Part shown: positions 20,132 through 29,419 of the stretch, in pieces
Layout of the letters: each line of letters starts with the position of its first letter
How positions within the stretch are numbered: the stretch's first letter is position 1
Translations under genes and position numbers: made by a program
IMG/VR virus record: IMGVR_UViG_3300028615_000137
Location: 1 to 64,000 of that record
DNA from: a virus
Length of the DNA stretch: 64,000 bases
Strand: one strand, 5' to 3'
Notes under the pieces: generated by a model
The model's input: the letters and a program-made list of their open reading frames with translations, nothing else
The model's database searches: none
Told to the model about the DNA's origin: nothing

Positions 20132-21906
20132 AAATTAGGAAAAAGACCAACGGCGATATTTCAACGCGTAGAAATGCCTTGGTGAAGGCACATTTTCTAC
20201 AAGGAAACCCAGCAATTTCGAATGTTAAGCCTACTGAGACGGAACTACGAAATCAAGATATTTTTCGCAATCATGGCACCCTACCTGCTCCTTATGTAGC
20301 AGAAACTCTGATAAAAATTTTCGAACACTCGAACGCTCTACGACAAAATATTGACGCTTATGCATTCAATATTGATGGACAAGGCCACACTTTTAAGCCA
20401 ATAATCGATTTAGATTCCGACGACGCAGAAGACCAAATTTCCATTTCCTTGTTTTTGGAAAAGGCTCATAAAAATGGTTCTATTAAAGGCATAGATTTAC
20501 CTTCAGATAAAGAAGTAGCAGAAAAAAAGAAAGAAATAGAAAAAGAAATTCTTGTAGAAAAATCTATACTCAAAACTTTTTTCGACTCTTGTTGCCCTGA
20601 CAGAAGCTTTCCTTCATTGCGCAAAGAAACGAGACAGGATACTGAAGTTACGGGCAATGCATATTGGGAAGTAATTAGAAACGCCAAAGGAATAATTGCA
20701 GAGATCAATTTGATTCCTTGTTGGACTGTTAGGCTATTGCCTCTACAAGAAAAGAACGAATCTGTAGAAATAAGAGAAAAGTTTAAAGATACGCAGTTTA
20801 GCTACTCACACAGAAAAGTCAACAGACGATTTCGAAAATTCGTTCAAGTATTTAACAATATAACTGTTTGGTTTAAACAACTTGGTGATCCGAGAATAAT
20901 GTCCAGCGCTACTGGCAAATATTACCAAACAGTAGAAAATTTGCAAAAAGCGGAACCGGGTGTAGCTCCCGCAACGGAAATTTGGCATCACAGAATACCT
21001 ACAAGCCGTAGTCCATATGGCATTCCTCGATGGATTGGCAGTTTGATTTCGGTCTTAGGCTCTAGGGAAGCAGAAGAGGTAAATCTTCTATATTTTCAAA
21101 ACAAATCTGTTCCGCCTATGGCAATTTTGGTATCTGGTGGGAGATTGAATGAGGAATCCATACACAGAATCGAAAACTACATCGAGAATCAAATTCGGGG
21201 TAAGAAAAATTTCCATAAAATTATGGTGTTAGAGGCCGAACCGGCCGAAATTGGCGCTGCGTTAGATTCTGGTACTGGCCGCATTAAAATGCAACTAATT
21301 CCGTTGACTTCCGCTCAACATAACGATGCTCTGTTTCAAAAATACGACGAAAGAAACATAGACAAAGTCGGCATGCAATTTAGATTGCCTCGTTTGCTTA
21401 GAGGCGATATTCGCGATTTCAACAGAGGTACCGCAGATGCTGCTATAGCCTTTGCTGAAGTTCAAGTTTTCGCACCCATCCGAGACGAATTCGATTGGTT
21501 AATAAACAAAATTCTTCTACCAGAGTTGGATATTAAATATCACGTTTTCCGTTCAAATTCTCCGATTACAAGAGATCCTGAGAAGTTGGCTCAAATGATA
21601 GCCAAACTTGCGGAACAAGTTCTTACTCCGGAAGAAGCCAGAGATTTGGCAGAAGACGTTTTCAACAAACCTTTCAATAAGTTAGATACTACTTGGACTA
21701 AGATTCCACAAAAACTCCTTATTGAAGGTATTACTCCGGAAACAACTTCTGAGGATATAGACGAGGCGCGAAGAGCACTTAAACAAGTGCGACAAGGGAA
21801 AGTACAAACTCAAACGTCCCAAGATGCTTCGGAACAGAATGCTGACAAAAAGTCTTCGAATAAAGAAGAACCTAAAAATAATAAAGAAACTAAGGAAAAG
21901 GGGTAA
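20128..21906 (+). CDS. portal protein, PBSX type (592 aa)
   Basis: The middle contains EIWHHRIPTSRSPYGIPRW, EAEEVNLLYFQNKSVPPMAI and RNIDKVGMQFRLPRLLRGD, hallmarks of PBSX/XkdE-type portal proteins, and TGNAYWEVIRNAKG near residue 180. The portal forms the dodecamer at the capsid vertex through which DNA is packaged and leaves. The length is on the high side, with a disordered Lys/Gln-rich C-terminus. The large terminase that should act with it is not in the window before it, an unusual separation. Confidence 0.9.
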   Translation: MKIRKKTNGDISTRRNALVKAHFLQGNPAISNVKPTETELRNQDIFRNHGTLPAPYVAETLIKIFEHSNALRQNIDAYAFNIDGQGHTFKPIIDLDSDDAEDQISISLFLEKAHKNGSIKGIDLPSDKEVAEKKKEIEKEILVEKSILKTFFDSCCPDRSFPSLRKETRQDTEVTGNAYWEVIRNAKGIIAEINLIPCWTVRLLPLQEKNESVEIREKFKDTQFSYSHRKVNRRFRKFVQVFNNITVWFKQLGDPRIMSSATGKYYQTVENLQKAEPGVAPATEIWHHRIPTSRSPYGIPRWIGSLISVLGSREAEEVNLLYFQNKSVPPMAILVSGGRLNEESIHRIENYIENQIRGKKNFHKIMVLEAEPAEIGAALDSGTGRIKMQLIPLTSAQHNDALFQKYDERNIDKVGMQFRLPRLLRGDIRDFNRGTADAAIAFAEVQVFAPIRDEFDWLINKILLPELDIKYHVFRSNSPITRDPEKLAQMIAKLAEQVLTPEEARDLAEDVFNKPFNKLDTTWTKIPQKLLIEGITPETTSEDIDEARRALKQVRQGKVQTQTSQDASEQNADKKSSNKEEPKNNKETKEKG

Positions 21907-22244
21907 TGAATCAAAATTTTGAACAATTTATGAGTGGCGAATTGCCAAAAATGGTGACAGCAGAGTGGTATGGTAGGATTCAGAAAAGTTTTTCTACTAC
22001 TATTCGAAACTCGTTTATTGACGACGGTTCTACGCCTACAAGAGATGAAATAAAGCGAAGATTCGCTATTTGCATGAATTTATTCTGTATTCTCAGACGA
22101 GAGTTGAATAAGGCTGTTCCAAGGTGCTTGGACGAAATTCCAATTGGTCTTAGAGCCGCTTTAGACGGGACTAGTTGGGAACCAGACGGAGAAAAAGACA
22201 GGAAATGTTGGATTCCTGGAGATCCCTTAGATTTCATGAAATGA
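21906..22244 (+). CDS. unknown head-module protein (112 aa)
   Basis: Starts on the portal stop (TAATG). MNQNFEQFMSGELPKMVTAE, helical, with WEPDGEKDRKCWIPGDPLDF near the end. Unknown; position suggests a head-assembly accessory. Confidence 0.7.
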   Translation: MNQNFEQFMSGELPKMVTAEWYGRIQKSFSTTIRNSFIDDGSTPTRDEIKRRFAICMNLFCILRRELNKAVPRCLDEIPIGLRAALDGTSWEPDGEKDRKCWIPGDPLDFMK

Positions 22245-22315
22245 ACGAAATCTTGAGACTTTATGAAATATTTGCGACTATTATAGGAGAATTTAAGTCT
22301 CCCTTGAAAGGTTAA
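22241..22315 (+). CDS. possible 24-codon ORF
   Basis: ATGA overlap with the previous stop and a mixed helical peptide (MNEILRLYEIFATIIGEF). It fills the gap before the next gene. It may be a real microprotein or just chance. Confidence 0.3.
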   Translation: MNEILRLYEIFATIIGEFKSPLKG

Positions 22316-22324
22316 TGAGAAAAA

Positions 22325-23068
22325 ATGACTGAGACGCTTAAAAAGTTGGCTGAACTTCTGGAAACGCTTAATGCGCCGGAAGTTTCTAGTGATGAAGATT
22401 ACGTTAGTCTTGCTACTCCTAATGATGTTGAAAAGTTTTTGGTTGAGCATGTTGAAGAACTTGCTAAAGCCGAAGGCGAGGAACAAAGCGCTCGTGCGCG
22501 ACATTTACTTTACGCAATTGAAGAGATTAACAAGGCATTTGACGCGCAGAGTTGGGCTTCTGATAAATTCTCTGGTGATGTTCCAGTTCCCGCTCCTGCT
22601 AAGCTTCGCATGTTCAAAGATCCCGGGCAATGGCCGCACACCATGTCGACCAAAAATGTGACGTCGGAAACCGTTCCTGGTGCTAGTGGTGCAAACTACA
22701 CTCCCGATAGTCAGCCAATGCAGCCAGCTTTTACAGGCACTCGTTCCAATAGTGGTGATAAGCAGCCCCCCGCCAAGAGCATGGGTCCAAGTGGCAACCC
22801 GTGGGTTCCGCCGGCTTCGAATTTTGCTAAGGCTGTGAGCGAAGCTACTGAAATGCTGAAAGCTTTGTTAAACAAAGAAGACGCGACCGAAGAGACAAAG
22901 GTTGCCGATGCAGAGACAAAAACTGAAGAACCCACCGTTCAAAATGATGAAACAACTGTTGTTAAGGCGGATGAAGAGAATTGGGCGACTGATTTGAATA
23001 CTCCTGAGTTTTTAGGCGAGGAAAATTCCGAAGATAATAGCGTTTTCGTTTGGCCAGACCACGGCTAA
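22325..23068 (+). CDS. unknown head-module protein with low-complexity tail (247 aa)
   Basis: N-terminal helices (LKKLAELLETLNAPE), a Pro/Gly/Ser-rich middle (SMGPSGNPWVPPASNF) and an acidic tail rich in Glu, Asp and Thr. Placed between portal and protease, where minor head or scaffold-related proteins lie. I do not recognise it. Confidence 0.7.
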   Translation: MTETLKKLAELLETLNAPEVSSDEDYVSLATPNDVEKFLVEHVEELAKAEGEEQSARARHLLYAIEEINKAFDAQSWASDKFSGDVPVPAPAKLRMFKDPGQWPHTMSTKNVTSETVPGASGANYTPDSQPMQPAFTGTRSNSGDKQPPAKSMGPSGNPWVPPASNFAKAVSEATEMLKALLNKEDATEETKVADAETKTEEPTVQNDETTVVKADEENWATDLNTPEFLGEENSEDNSVFVWPDHG

Positions 23069-23071
23069 TTT

Positions 23072-24250
23072 ATGCGAACAAGAGTTAAAAAGACAAAAAT
23101 CGAGAAAAGTGCTGCTCCAAAAGTAGAGGAGCAGCACGATTCTATCGAAAAAAAGATAGTCCAGCAAAACGATCAATGGTGTGTTGTATCAGAATCTGGT
23201 CGTAATATGGGCTGTTATGACAGTAAGTCTGAAGCTGTCGAAAGACTTCGGCAAATTGAAGCTCATAAGTCTTCTGAAGATAAATTGCCTAAAATTCTAT
23301 CCTGGGAAGCTGTTCGCACGGGAATGATTGATTCCGAAGGGAGTGGTCTACCGGAAAGTCTCGAAAAAGATGTTCCGCCAGAATTCAGATTCTGGAATCT
23401 GGAAAAAGAGGAAGATAAGAAAGCTTGTCGAGATGCTTTGGTAGAAGCTCAACTTTTTACCGAAGAGACTATTAAAGAAGTCAACGGCGAATTGCGAAGG
23501 GTAGAATATCACGAATGTGTGAAAATGTTTCTACCACCCGAATATGACACGGAAATTGCTCCCGTTGTACCCAGTAGAAAGCGACCGATTGAAAAAGTTG
23601 CTTCGTATTTGAAAGAAAACGATGAAGATGTCGTTCTTTTTGATGAACAAGTAACTTCGGCTGTGGGCTTAGTTTCGATTTTGGAAAAAGTTCAGACTCT
23701 GAAGAGTCCGTGGATTGTAGCCACCAAAAATAATAAAGAAAATAAAGAACTTTTCAAGCCTTATGGCGGATTTGTGCTGAAATCTGACCACAATATTCTA
23801 TTTGCCACTTCGGCAGAAATAGAATTTGAAGATTTAATCGAGCGAGTCACTACCACTAAGGAAGAAGACATTCTTACCAAGGCTTTTGAGCATGTTTCAA
23901 TTCTCAAAGGCGGGGAAGAGCGCATTATCTACGGAATTGTGCTCGAACCAGACGAGGTAGATTCGCAGAATGATACGGTTTCTAAAGACGAAATTCGCCA
24001 AGCTTGCCACAAATTTATGGAAGAATTTGGCAATCTTGGCCTTCAACACCAGGAAATGATTACTGGAAAAATTAAACTTCTGGAGAATTTTATAGCTCCT
24101 GTAGATTTCGTAGTCGACGGCCAATCAGTCAAAGAAGGCACTTGGCTCATGAAAGAGCGAGTTATCGACGACGATTTATGGGAAAAAGTTAAAAAAGGCG
24201 AAATCACTGGATATTCTATTGGTGGTTCTGCGCGGAGGATACCGGTATAA
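23072..24250 (+). CDS. XkdF-type prohead protease (392 aa)
   Basis: The C-terminal third (GIVLEPDEVDSQNDTVSKDE, LGLQHQEM, TWLMKERVIDDDLW, EITGYSIGGSARR) matches the XkdF/Peptidase_S78-2 group of prohead serine proteases; the His in LQHQ and the Ser in GYSIG are the likely catalytic pair. The N-terminal part has a small unit (QWCVVSESGRNMGCYDSKSE) seen in other phage structural proteins. It would cleave scaffold and perhaps capsid during head maturation. Confidence 0.82.
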   Translation: MRTRVKKTKIEKSAAPKVEEQHDSIEKKIVQQNDQWCVVSESGRNMGCYDSKSEAVERLRQIEAHKSSEDKLPKILSWEAVRTGMIDSEGSGLPESLEKDVPPEFRFWNLEKEEDKKACRDALVEAQLFTEETIKEVNGELRRVEYHECVKMFLPPEYDTEIAPVVPSRKRPIEKVASYLKENDEDVVLFDEQVTSAVGLVSILEKVQTLKSPWIVATKNNKENKELFKPYGGFVLKSDHNILFATSAEIEFEDLIERVTTTKEEDILTKAFEHVSILKGGEERIIYGIVLEPDEVDSQNDTVSKDEIRQACHKFMEEFGNLGLQHQEMITGKIKLLENFIAPVDFVVDGQSVKEGTWLMKERVIDDDLWEKVKKGEITGYSIGGSARRIPV

Positions 24251-24254
24251 AACT

Positions 24255-24263
24255 TGCTATAAT
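24255..24263 (+). promoter_or_regulatory. extended -10 promoter before scaffold/capsid
   Basis: TGCTATAAT is a perfect extended -10 element. The -35 region is weak, as usual for extended -10 promoters. It lies 35 bp before the scaffold-like gene and could raise expression of scaffold and capsid. Confidence 0.45.
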
Positions 24264-24298
24264 CCATATTTTCCATGTTACATTTATATTTATAAAAC

Positions 24299-25183
24299 AT
24301 GTCTTACCGCAAAGATAAAAAAATTACTAAACTTCAAGACTTAGAAGTCCATGAAGTTTCAATTGTTGATCGTCCTGCAAACCAACGCCGTTTTCTGACG
24401 GTCAAAAATGCTGCTGATCAAGCAGGCGAAGAAATTGATAGTGACGAGCAAGGCAACTTAGTCACGAAGCCAAAGGCGGTAGAAAAGAACATTCTCGCTC
24501 TTAGCGAAGAGCTTAAGATGGAAGCTTATAACACTCTTCCAAGAATTTGTAGACGGCTGGATACACTTTACACGGTTATCGAATATGCCAACTGGGCAGA
24601 AGAAGGTCCCGGCGGTCTAGCTAAGCTTGTTGGCAAAGAAATGCAAGATTTGGCTAAGGGTATGGACGAACTTGGTAAAAAATTTGGTTCGGTTGAAAAA
24701 AGCGATTCGGTTCCTGAAGATTTGGAAAAACATTTTGCTGAACTTGCATCCGAAATCAAGAAAGATAATTCAGAAATTAACGAAACTAAGCTTCAAGGGT
24801 TGGTAGAAATCCTTGAACAAAAAGTTCAAAAAGAAGGACAAGAACAGATGTCTAATAAAGAGGAAAATACTCTTGAAGCTATTCACGGTCTTTTGGCCAA
24901 TCTTACTCAGACGCTTCAGGGTGATGCTGATAAGTGCGTGATCAAGTCTGAAGAGACTGAGACTGAAGATAACTCGGAAGAGAATTTTAACGACGCTATC
25001 AAAGAGTTTAAGAACACAGTCGAGACAATGAAGAGCCAGCTTGAAGAGAAAGATGCTCGGATTGCAGAGCTTGAAAAAGCTGCTCCTCTTAGTAACGGTG
25101 TTGTAGCAGAACAAGTCGAAAAAGAAGATACCGACGATGAACTGTGGCCCTACGACATGAACGAAAGTTCGGAAAAATTTTAA
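24299..25183 (+). CDS. scaffold-like protein (294 aa)
   Basis: Near the N-terminus it has LEVHEVSIVDRPANQRRFLT, a motif commonly found at the junction of phage prohead proteases and scaffolds. The rest is acidic and helical with a long coiled coil (ETMKSQLEEKDARIAELEKA), as in internal scaffolding proteins. It sits between protease and capsid genes, the normal place. An in-frame ATG near codon 184 (MSNKEENTLEAIHG) could give a shorter scaffold form. Confidence 0.7.
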   Translation: MSYRKDKKITKLQDLEVHEVSIVDRPANQRRFLTVKNAADQAGEEIDSDEQGNLVTKPKAVEKNILALSEELKMEAYNTLPRICRRLDTLYTVIEYANWAEEGPGGLAKLVGKEMQDLAKGMDELGKKFGSVEKSDSVPEDLEKHFAELASEIKKDNSEINETKLQGLVEILEQKVQKEGQEQMSNKEENTLEAIHGLLANLTQTLQGDADKCVIKSEETETEDNSEENFNDAIKEFKNTVETMKSQLEEKDARIAELEKAAPLSNGVVAEQVEKEDTDDELWPYDMNESSEKF

Positions 25184-25231
25184 TTTGCTGGTCCCCGCGA
25201 TCGGTTTAACTAGAAAATAAGGAAATAAACA

Positions 25232-26182
25232 ATGTCTGATAATATGGATAACAGGACTCTGCTAGAAAAGGCGGATTTGGCCCTATCAGATCTGACGGGG
25301 ACAGCGGGTGCTATGGTCCCTGCACAGGCGAAAAAGTTCATTCGACTGTTGATTCGTCAGAGTGAAATCTTGGGAATGGCGCAAGTTAAGCCGATGGCTA
25401 GCTTCAAACAGCGTCTTGAGAAGGTTCGTTTCGGTAGTCGCATTCTTCGTGCTGGCACAGAAGCAACTGCTTTGTCGGCCGGCGACCGCTCGAAGGTCGA
25501 TCTTAGTCAAGTTGAGTTGGATGCCCAGCTCTTCAAGGCGCAGGTTGATCTGAACAACGAAGTCTTAGAGGATTCGATAGAACAGCGCATGTTGCTTCAG
25601 ACGACCATGGATATCATGGGTGACGCGGTTTCGCGTGATATGGACGAGGTTATTATTAACGGCGATACTAGTTCGGGTGACACATTCTTGGCCAAATTCG
25701 ACGGCATGCTCGCCGCGGCTACTTCTAACGTGGTCGCTTTGGGCCCAACTTCGCTAGATACGCCTGTTCTTAAGGCAATGCTTAAGACAATGCCAAAGGA
25801 ATTCATTCGTAATAAGAAAAAGCTTCGTTACCTCACGGCTATGGATGCTGAGACTGATTACCGCGATACGCTTAGTGAGCGAGCGACGGTGGCTGGCGAT
25901 AAGTTCCTGCTCAACGACGCCCCCGTTATGTACTCGGGCGTGCCCATTCAAGATGTTCCCATGTTTCCCGAAGATCTGAATCTTCACGGTGGGAGCAACG
26001 AAACTAACGTGATTCTTACGGACCCCAAGAACATTTGTGTTGGTGTGTGGCGCAAGATTCAGGTTGAAACTGATAAGGATGTCGAGAGTGGCGTTCTTAA
26101 GGTCGTTACGACCATGCGTTTCGATTTCAAGTATGTGCACGAGCCGGCTGTTGTCAAGGCTACGGGCATTACGCTTAGCTAA
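25232..26182 (+). CDS. major capsid protein, HK97 fold (316 aa)
   Basis: Typical tailed-phage capsid sequence: RFGSRILRAGTEATALSAGD (E-loop area), MGDAVSRDMDEVIINGDTSS (spine helix end) and RYLTAMDAETDYRDTL, with GVPIQDVPMF near the end. A strong ribosome binding site (AAGGAAATAAAC) precedes it. Codon use is more GC-ending than in neighbours, as seen for highly expressed genes. A strong terminator follows at once, so it is probably the most abundant message. Confidence 0.88.
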   Translation: MSDNMDNRTLLEKADLALSDLTGTAGAMVPAQAKKFIRLLIRQSEILGMAQVKPMASFKQRLEKVRFGSRILRAGTEATALSAGDRSKVDLSQVELDAQLFKAQVDLNNEVLEDSIEQRMLLQTTMDIMGDAVSRDMDEVIINGDTSSGDTFLAKFDGMLAAATSNVVALGPTSLDTPVLKAMLKTMPKEFIRNKKKLRYLTAMDAETDYRDTLSERATVAGDKFLLNDAPVMYSGVPIQDVPMFPEDLNLHGGSNETNVILTDPKNICVGVWRKIQVETDKDVESGVLKVVTTMRFDFKYVHEPAVVKATGITLS

Positions 26183-26196
26183 TTTCTCGCGTTTGC

Positions 26197-26235
26197 AAAA
26201 GTGAGGAGTCGACGAGGCTCCTCACTTTTCTTTCT
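26197..26235 (+). terminator. intrinsic terminator after the capsid gene
   Basis: AAAAGTGAGGAG and CTCCTCACTTTT make a 12-bp stem with a 9-nt loop, followed by a T-rich tract. It separates capsid transcription from the downstream genes. Confidence 0.9.
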
Positions 26236-26260
26236 TTTCATTCTAAAAAAGGAATAAAAA

Positions 26261-26479
26261 ATGGCTACTGTAAATAGCAAGTTTGGTCGTGCGGGAGCAA
26301 ATCTAGGCTCTGGTCAGCCACGACTATCGGCCGTTTTGGTCGATTTGGCCACCGATCTGGATGCCATCTTCACCAATTTTGATGCTCTGTTGGCTAAGTT
26401 GGATTCAGACGCCGGTGTTACTGATACAGATTACGCTTCCACCCTTGCCGTGGGCAATCCGAATCACCAGTCAGAGTAA
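26261..26479 (+). CDS. small structural-like protein (72 aa)
   Basis: Ala/Asp-rich sequence MATVNSKFGRAGANLGSGQP, then LVDLATDLDAIFTNFDALLA. The place after the capsid gene, its own terminator and the codon use suggest a virion component such as a decoration protein. Similar LEADL-type helices occur near the start of the 27166 product. Unconfirmed. Confidence 0.65.
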   Translation: MATVNSKFGRAGANLGSGQPRLSAVLVDLATDLDAIFTNFDALLAKLDSDAGVTDTDYASTLAVGNPNHQSE

Positions 26480-26497
26480 TTGACTTTTTAAATGCAA

Positions 26498-26544
26498 ATA
26501 GTTATTGTTATTTCATCAAATAGCAATAACTATTTTTTTTTTTT
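26498..26544 (+). terminator. intrinsic terminator
   Basis: ATAGTTATTG and CAATAACTAT form a 10-bp stem, extended inside by TATTT/AAATA, with a run of about twelve T. Confidence 0.88.
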
Positions 26545-26558
26545 CTTAAAGGGGAACA

Positions 26559-26915
26559 ATGAAGCGACAAAAAGAAGAAGCTTATAAGCTAGTTAGAATT
26601 AAGCCTTACAACAAGGCCATGAATCATTTAGTTCGGCGGTATACTACCGAAGGATTCGTGTTTCGTGAAGACGCTGGTTGGTATGCGGTACCTGCTAGTG
26701 TGGCCAATAGATTGGCGAACCATTTGCAAAATCCTAATCTTCCTTCTGGTCCAAAAGTTTTCGATATCGTGAACGATCGCGAAGAAGCCAAGGCACTCGA
26801 AAAAAAGATTGCTGAAGAGACGAAGCAAGTTGAACGAGGTACGGTCGAAGAGCCTATTCGTGTTCATATGGCTCGCCCCGGACGCAAGTCAAATAAGGGT
26901 AAGAAGGGGGAATAA
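26559..26915 (+). CDS. unknown basic head-module protein (118 aa)
   Basis: AAAGGGG before ATG. MKRQKEEAYKLVRIKPYNKA, then GWYAVPASVANRLANHLQNP and a basic Gly/Lys tail (ARPGRKSNKGKKGE). The middle part resembles small virion-associated domains, but no family is certain. Confidence 0.7.
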   Translation: MKRQKEEAYKLVRIKPYNKAMNHLVRRYTTEGFVFREDAGWYAVPASVANRLANHLQNPNLPSGPKVFDIVNDREEAKALEKKIAEETKQVERGTVEEPIRVHMARPGRKSNKGKKGE

Positions 26916-26917
26916 TT

Positions 26918-27088
26918 ATGACCAAGGAATGGTTGGAAGAGCAAATTAAAAATTGTTTAGACGCTTCCGAAGCTTACGAAAAGCAAGCTGTAAAACTTCG
27001 CGACGAAGCCAAACATCAATTTGGTATGGCCAAAGCTTACAGCGAAATGCACAAAAAGCTTACCGAAGAAGAAAGTTCCGATAGCTAA
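26918..27088 (+). CDS. small helical protein (56 aa)
   Basis: MTKEWLEEQIKNCLDASEAY followed by a second charged helix (MAKAYSEMHKKLTEEESSDS). The ribosome binding site AAGGGGG lies inside the previous gene. Unknown. Confidence 0.65.
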   Translation: MTKEWLEEQIKNCLDASEAYEKQAVKLRDEAKHQFGMAKAYSEMHKKLTEEESSDS

Positions 27089-27092
27089 AAAA

Positions 27093-27123
27093 TTGGCGTT
27101 TTTATAAAAAATCGACCTATAAT
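27093..27123 (+). promoter_or_regulatory. possible promoter before the 27166 gene
   Basis: TTGGCG, 19-bp spacer, perfect TATAAT. It would start a message about 40 bp before the next gene, which itself ends with a terminator. Confidence 0.4.
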
Positions 27124-27165
27124 TATTTTAGAACGTTCCTATAAAGGGGAGAAAATGAGTTAAAA

Positions 27166-28752
27166 ATGGGTCGAACTTTTATACGTCAAGTGTCTCAGAT
27201 CCAAGGCTCTGACACCTATGATGATACTTTAGCGGCTGGTTCTACACTAGAATCTAACGCCGCCGACTTGGAAGCGGATCTTAACGGTCTTCGTTCACAA
27301 GTTGAAAAAATTATTGATAATACCGGTAACTGGTATGACGCGCTCGCTACGGTCAATTCGAAGCAGCGTTCTTTGAAAGATCTTAATACGGATCTAGACG
27401 ACATCGAAGAAAAGCGACTTATCTGTCCAGTTCAGGTTCTGACTAATATTACTGTTCCCGCTTCGCAGAATTATGTCGTCCTCTCACAGGCCGGCGCAGA
27501 AACTCCTTCTGATGTGGCTGCTGTAGATGGTGGCACAGCTTTGGGTGCCATCGTTGCTACTTTGGCTGGCGATGTCGGCACAGCCGCTACTACCGAAGTT
27601 GCCGGCTCCAATGCTCTATCGCCCAAGAACTTGGTAATTATTCGCGATGCAACTACCAAGGATGCAATCACGAGTTCAAACGGTTACGAGATTTTTGGTT
27701 TAATTCAAGCCGAAAACGGTGTTATCGACGGCGATGCTTTCAACGACATAGATCACCAAGTCCAAATTTCTTTCGTAGAAAATGATGGCTCTGACGATCT
27801 AACCCTTGTTGCGGCTGGCGACATCGAGAATAAGGTAATCGAATATGTCTACGGCAAGCGTATTACTCTTGATACGTTGCCTGAGCAATGTTCGTTCCCG
27901 CCGGTTCAGTTCTCTGACCAAGTTGCTTCTGTTGACGTTACTTTGGATAACGCAATTGATAACCAGGGCGCCACTGTGGCTACACAAGATACCAATATTT
28001 CCATCAAGCTAGATACTGCTGGCGTTTACTGGGAGTGGCAAGACGATCTTTCGGCTAGCCTTTTCCGTGTGACCGAAGGCTCCGCTGGCGGAACTAGCGA
28101 CGTCACTATTGGTTCTGACGTCGACACCTACAATAACAATGCTATCGACGTCGATTTCGACAACGGAATTTCCGTTGATACTGGTGCTGCTGGTACTACA
28201 ATTAACATTGGAGTCACTGCCAATCAGATCGATGCTGGCGGTGTTCTTAGTATTCTTTCTGGTGGTGGCGCCGATCTTAGTTTGGCAGCTGCTCTAGAAT
28301 TGAATCTTACAGATAGCTATCGTGCGGGTTCTACTTGGTCTTTGGCCGATGGTATTGCTCTTGCGAATAGTTCGGCTGAATGGTCAGCTTTCGAAACGGC
28401 ATTTGGCGAGGTTTCTCTTCTCAATGCTATCGAACAAGCTAAGACTAGTTCATCTGCTGCCAAGTACGTTGCTGTATTGACTGCCGCTGTTCCTGCTGAC
28501 ACTAACGTTACAGGTGCAGGCGGTTCACCAAACTTAGACGCACAGCTTGGCGACTATAGCGGTGTTACCTTTGTCGATGATGTCGACGTTTTCCTGAACG
28601 GCGTATTGCTTCGCAATGGTGCAAATGCCGCGGCAAATAACGATGTCTACCCTGGCGATACCCCGGCCGACGGCGATCTTAAATTCGAGTTTGCTGTTAC
28701 CAACGCCGGTGATACTCCTGATGTCATTACCATGATGATTCGCGGTGGCTAA
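27166..28752 (+). CDS. large Asp/Thr/Ala-rich virion protein (528 aa)
   Basis: Beta-rich, low in Lys, with many GxDV and NT repeats, typical of extended virion proteins. The C-terminal part has DVDVFLNGVLLRNGANAAAN, a pattern found in fibre and decoration proteins. It has its own promoter, strong codon bias and terminator, so it is likely abundant, perhaps a head decoration or fibre. The best-spaced ATG after AAAGGGGAG opens only ATG AGT TAA; the real start lies 11 bp further on. Confidence 0.72.
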   Translation: MGRTFIRQVSQIQGSDTYDDTLAAGSTLESNAADLEADLNGLRSQVEKIIDNTGNWYDALATVNSKQRSLKDLNTDLDDIEEKRLICPVQVLTNITVPASQNYVVLSQAGAETPSDVAAVDGGTALGAIVATLAGDVGTAATTEVAGSNALSPKNLVIIRDATTKDAITSSNGYEIFGLIQAENGVIDGDAFNDIDHQVQISFVENDGSDDLTLVAAGDIENKVIEYVYGKRITLDTLPEQCSFPPVQFSDQVASVDVTLDNAIDNQGATVATQDTNISIKLDTAGVYWEWQDDLSASLFRVTEGSAGGTSDVTIGSDVDTYNNNAIDVDFDNGISVDTGAAGTTINIGVTANQIDAGGVLSILSGGGADLSLAAALELNLTDSYRAGSTWSLADGIALANSSAEWSAFETAFGEVSLLNAIEQAKTSSSAAKYVAVLTAAVPADTNVTGAGGSPNLDAQLGDYSGVTFVDDVDVFLNGVLLRNGANAAANNDVYPGDTPADGDLKFEFAVTNAGDTPDVITMMIRGG

Positions 28753-28789
28753 TTTTTAGCCTAAAAAGCTAAAAAATATATAAGAAAAG

Positions 28790-28823
28790 GCCTAGAAGGT
28801 AAACTTATCTTCTAGGCTTTTTT
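28790..28823 (+). terminator. intrinsic terminator
   Basis: GCCTAGAAG and CTTCTAGGC make a 9-bp stem with a 10-nt loop and six T. A smaller hairpin (TTTTTAGC/GCTAAAAA) lies just upstream. Confidence 0.88.
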
Positions 28824-28858
28824 GCGTTATTATTACATTAAAGAAAGGGGTATATTCG

Positions 28859-29419
28859 ATGAATATCGATAAAGCTGAGTTGCAAAAAATGCTGCTCAAT
28901 AATATGGGCGCAGATGTCGAAGACAGAAAAGATGCAGCCCAAAAGGAATTAAATCAATATGAAGGCGGTATAAGCGCTCTTAGAACCGCCAAAACAAATA
29001 TTGAACAGCTTCATGAACATTTGAAGTTAGACGTCAGAGAAGGCCGTATAAGCGGACTAATTGACCCTGTAGATGTTGAAAAAGAAGTTCATAAATGGAT
29101 TAACAGGGCAGCTGATATTGTCGAAAATTTGGCACTTGGCTCCGAAACTAGGAAGTTGCAAACTATGGGTCGAGTAATGGCACTCGACGATATGGTTTTG
29201 ATTCATTCGAAGAAAATTGAAGAAATTGACCGTAAGTTAGCGAATTACAAGAAATATTTAGAAAGTGCTTCAGAAAATAGTGAAGTTTCTGAAAATTCTG
29301 GAATTCCTAGAAAAAGACCAGATGGTGTTCATCCAGGAAATCCCATAGCAGAACGCAAAAAGAAAAGTACAAAGAGAAAATCTTCTAGGAAAAAGACAGA
29401 AAAAACGACTGAAAGTTAA
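28859..29419 (+). CDS. unknown helical protein with basic tail (186 aa)
   Basis: First two thirds helical (KMLLNNMGADVEDRKDAAQK), then a disordered Ser/Lys-rich tail (KKKSTKRKSSRKKTEK). It begins the long fibre-type run, 35 bp after the terminator, and ends on the next start. It could be a linker or assembly protein. Confidence 0.7.
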   Translation: MNIDKAELQKMLLNNMGADVEDRKDAAQKELNQYEGGISALRTAKTNIEQLHEHLKLDVREGRISGLIDPVDVEKEVHKWINRAADIVENLALGSETRKLQTMGRVMALDDMVLIHSKKIEEIDRKLANYKKYLESASENSEVSENSGIPRKRPDGVHPGNPIAERKKKSTKRKSSRKKTEKTTES

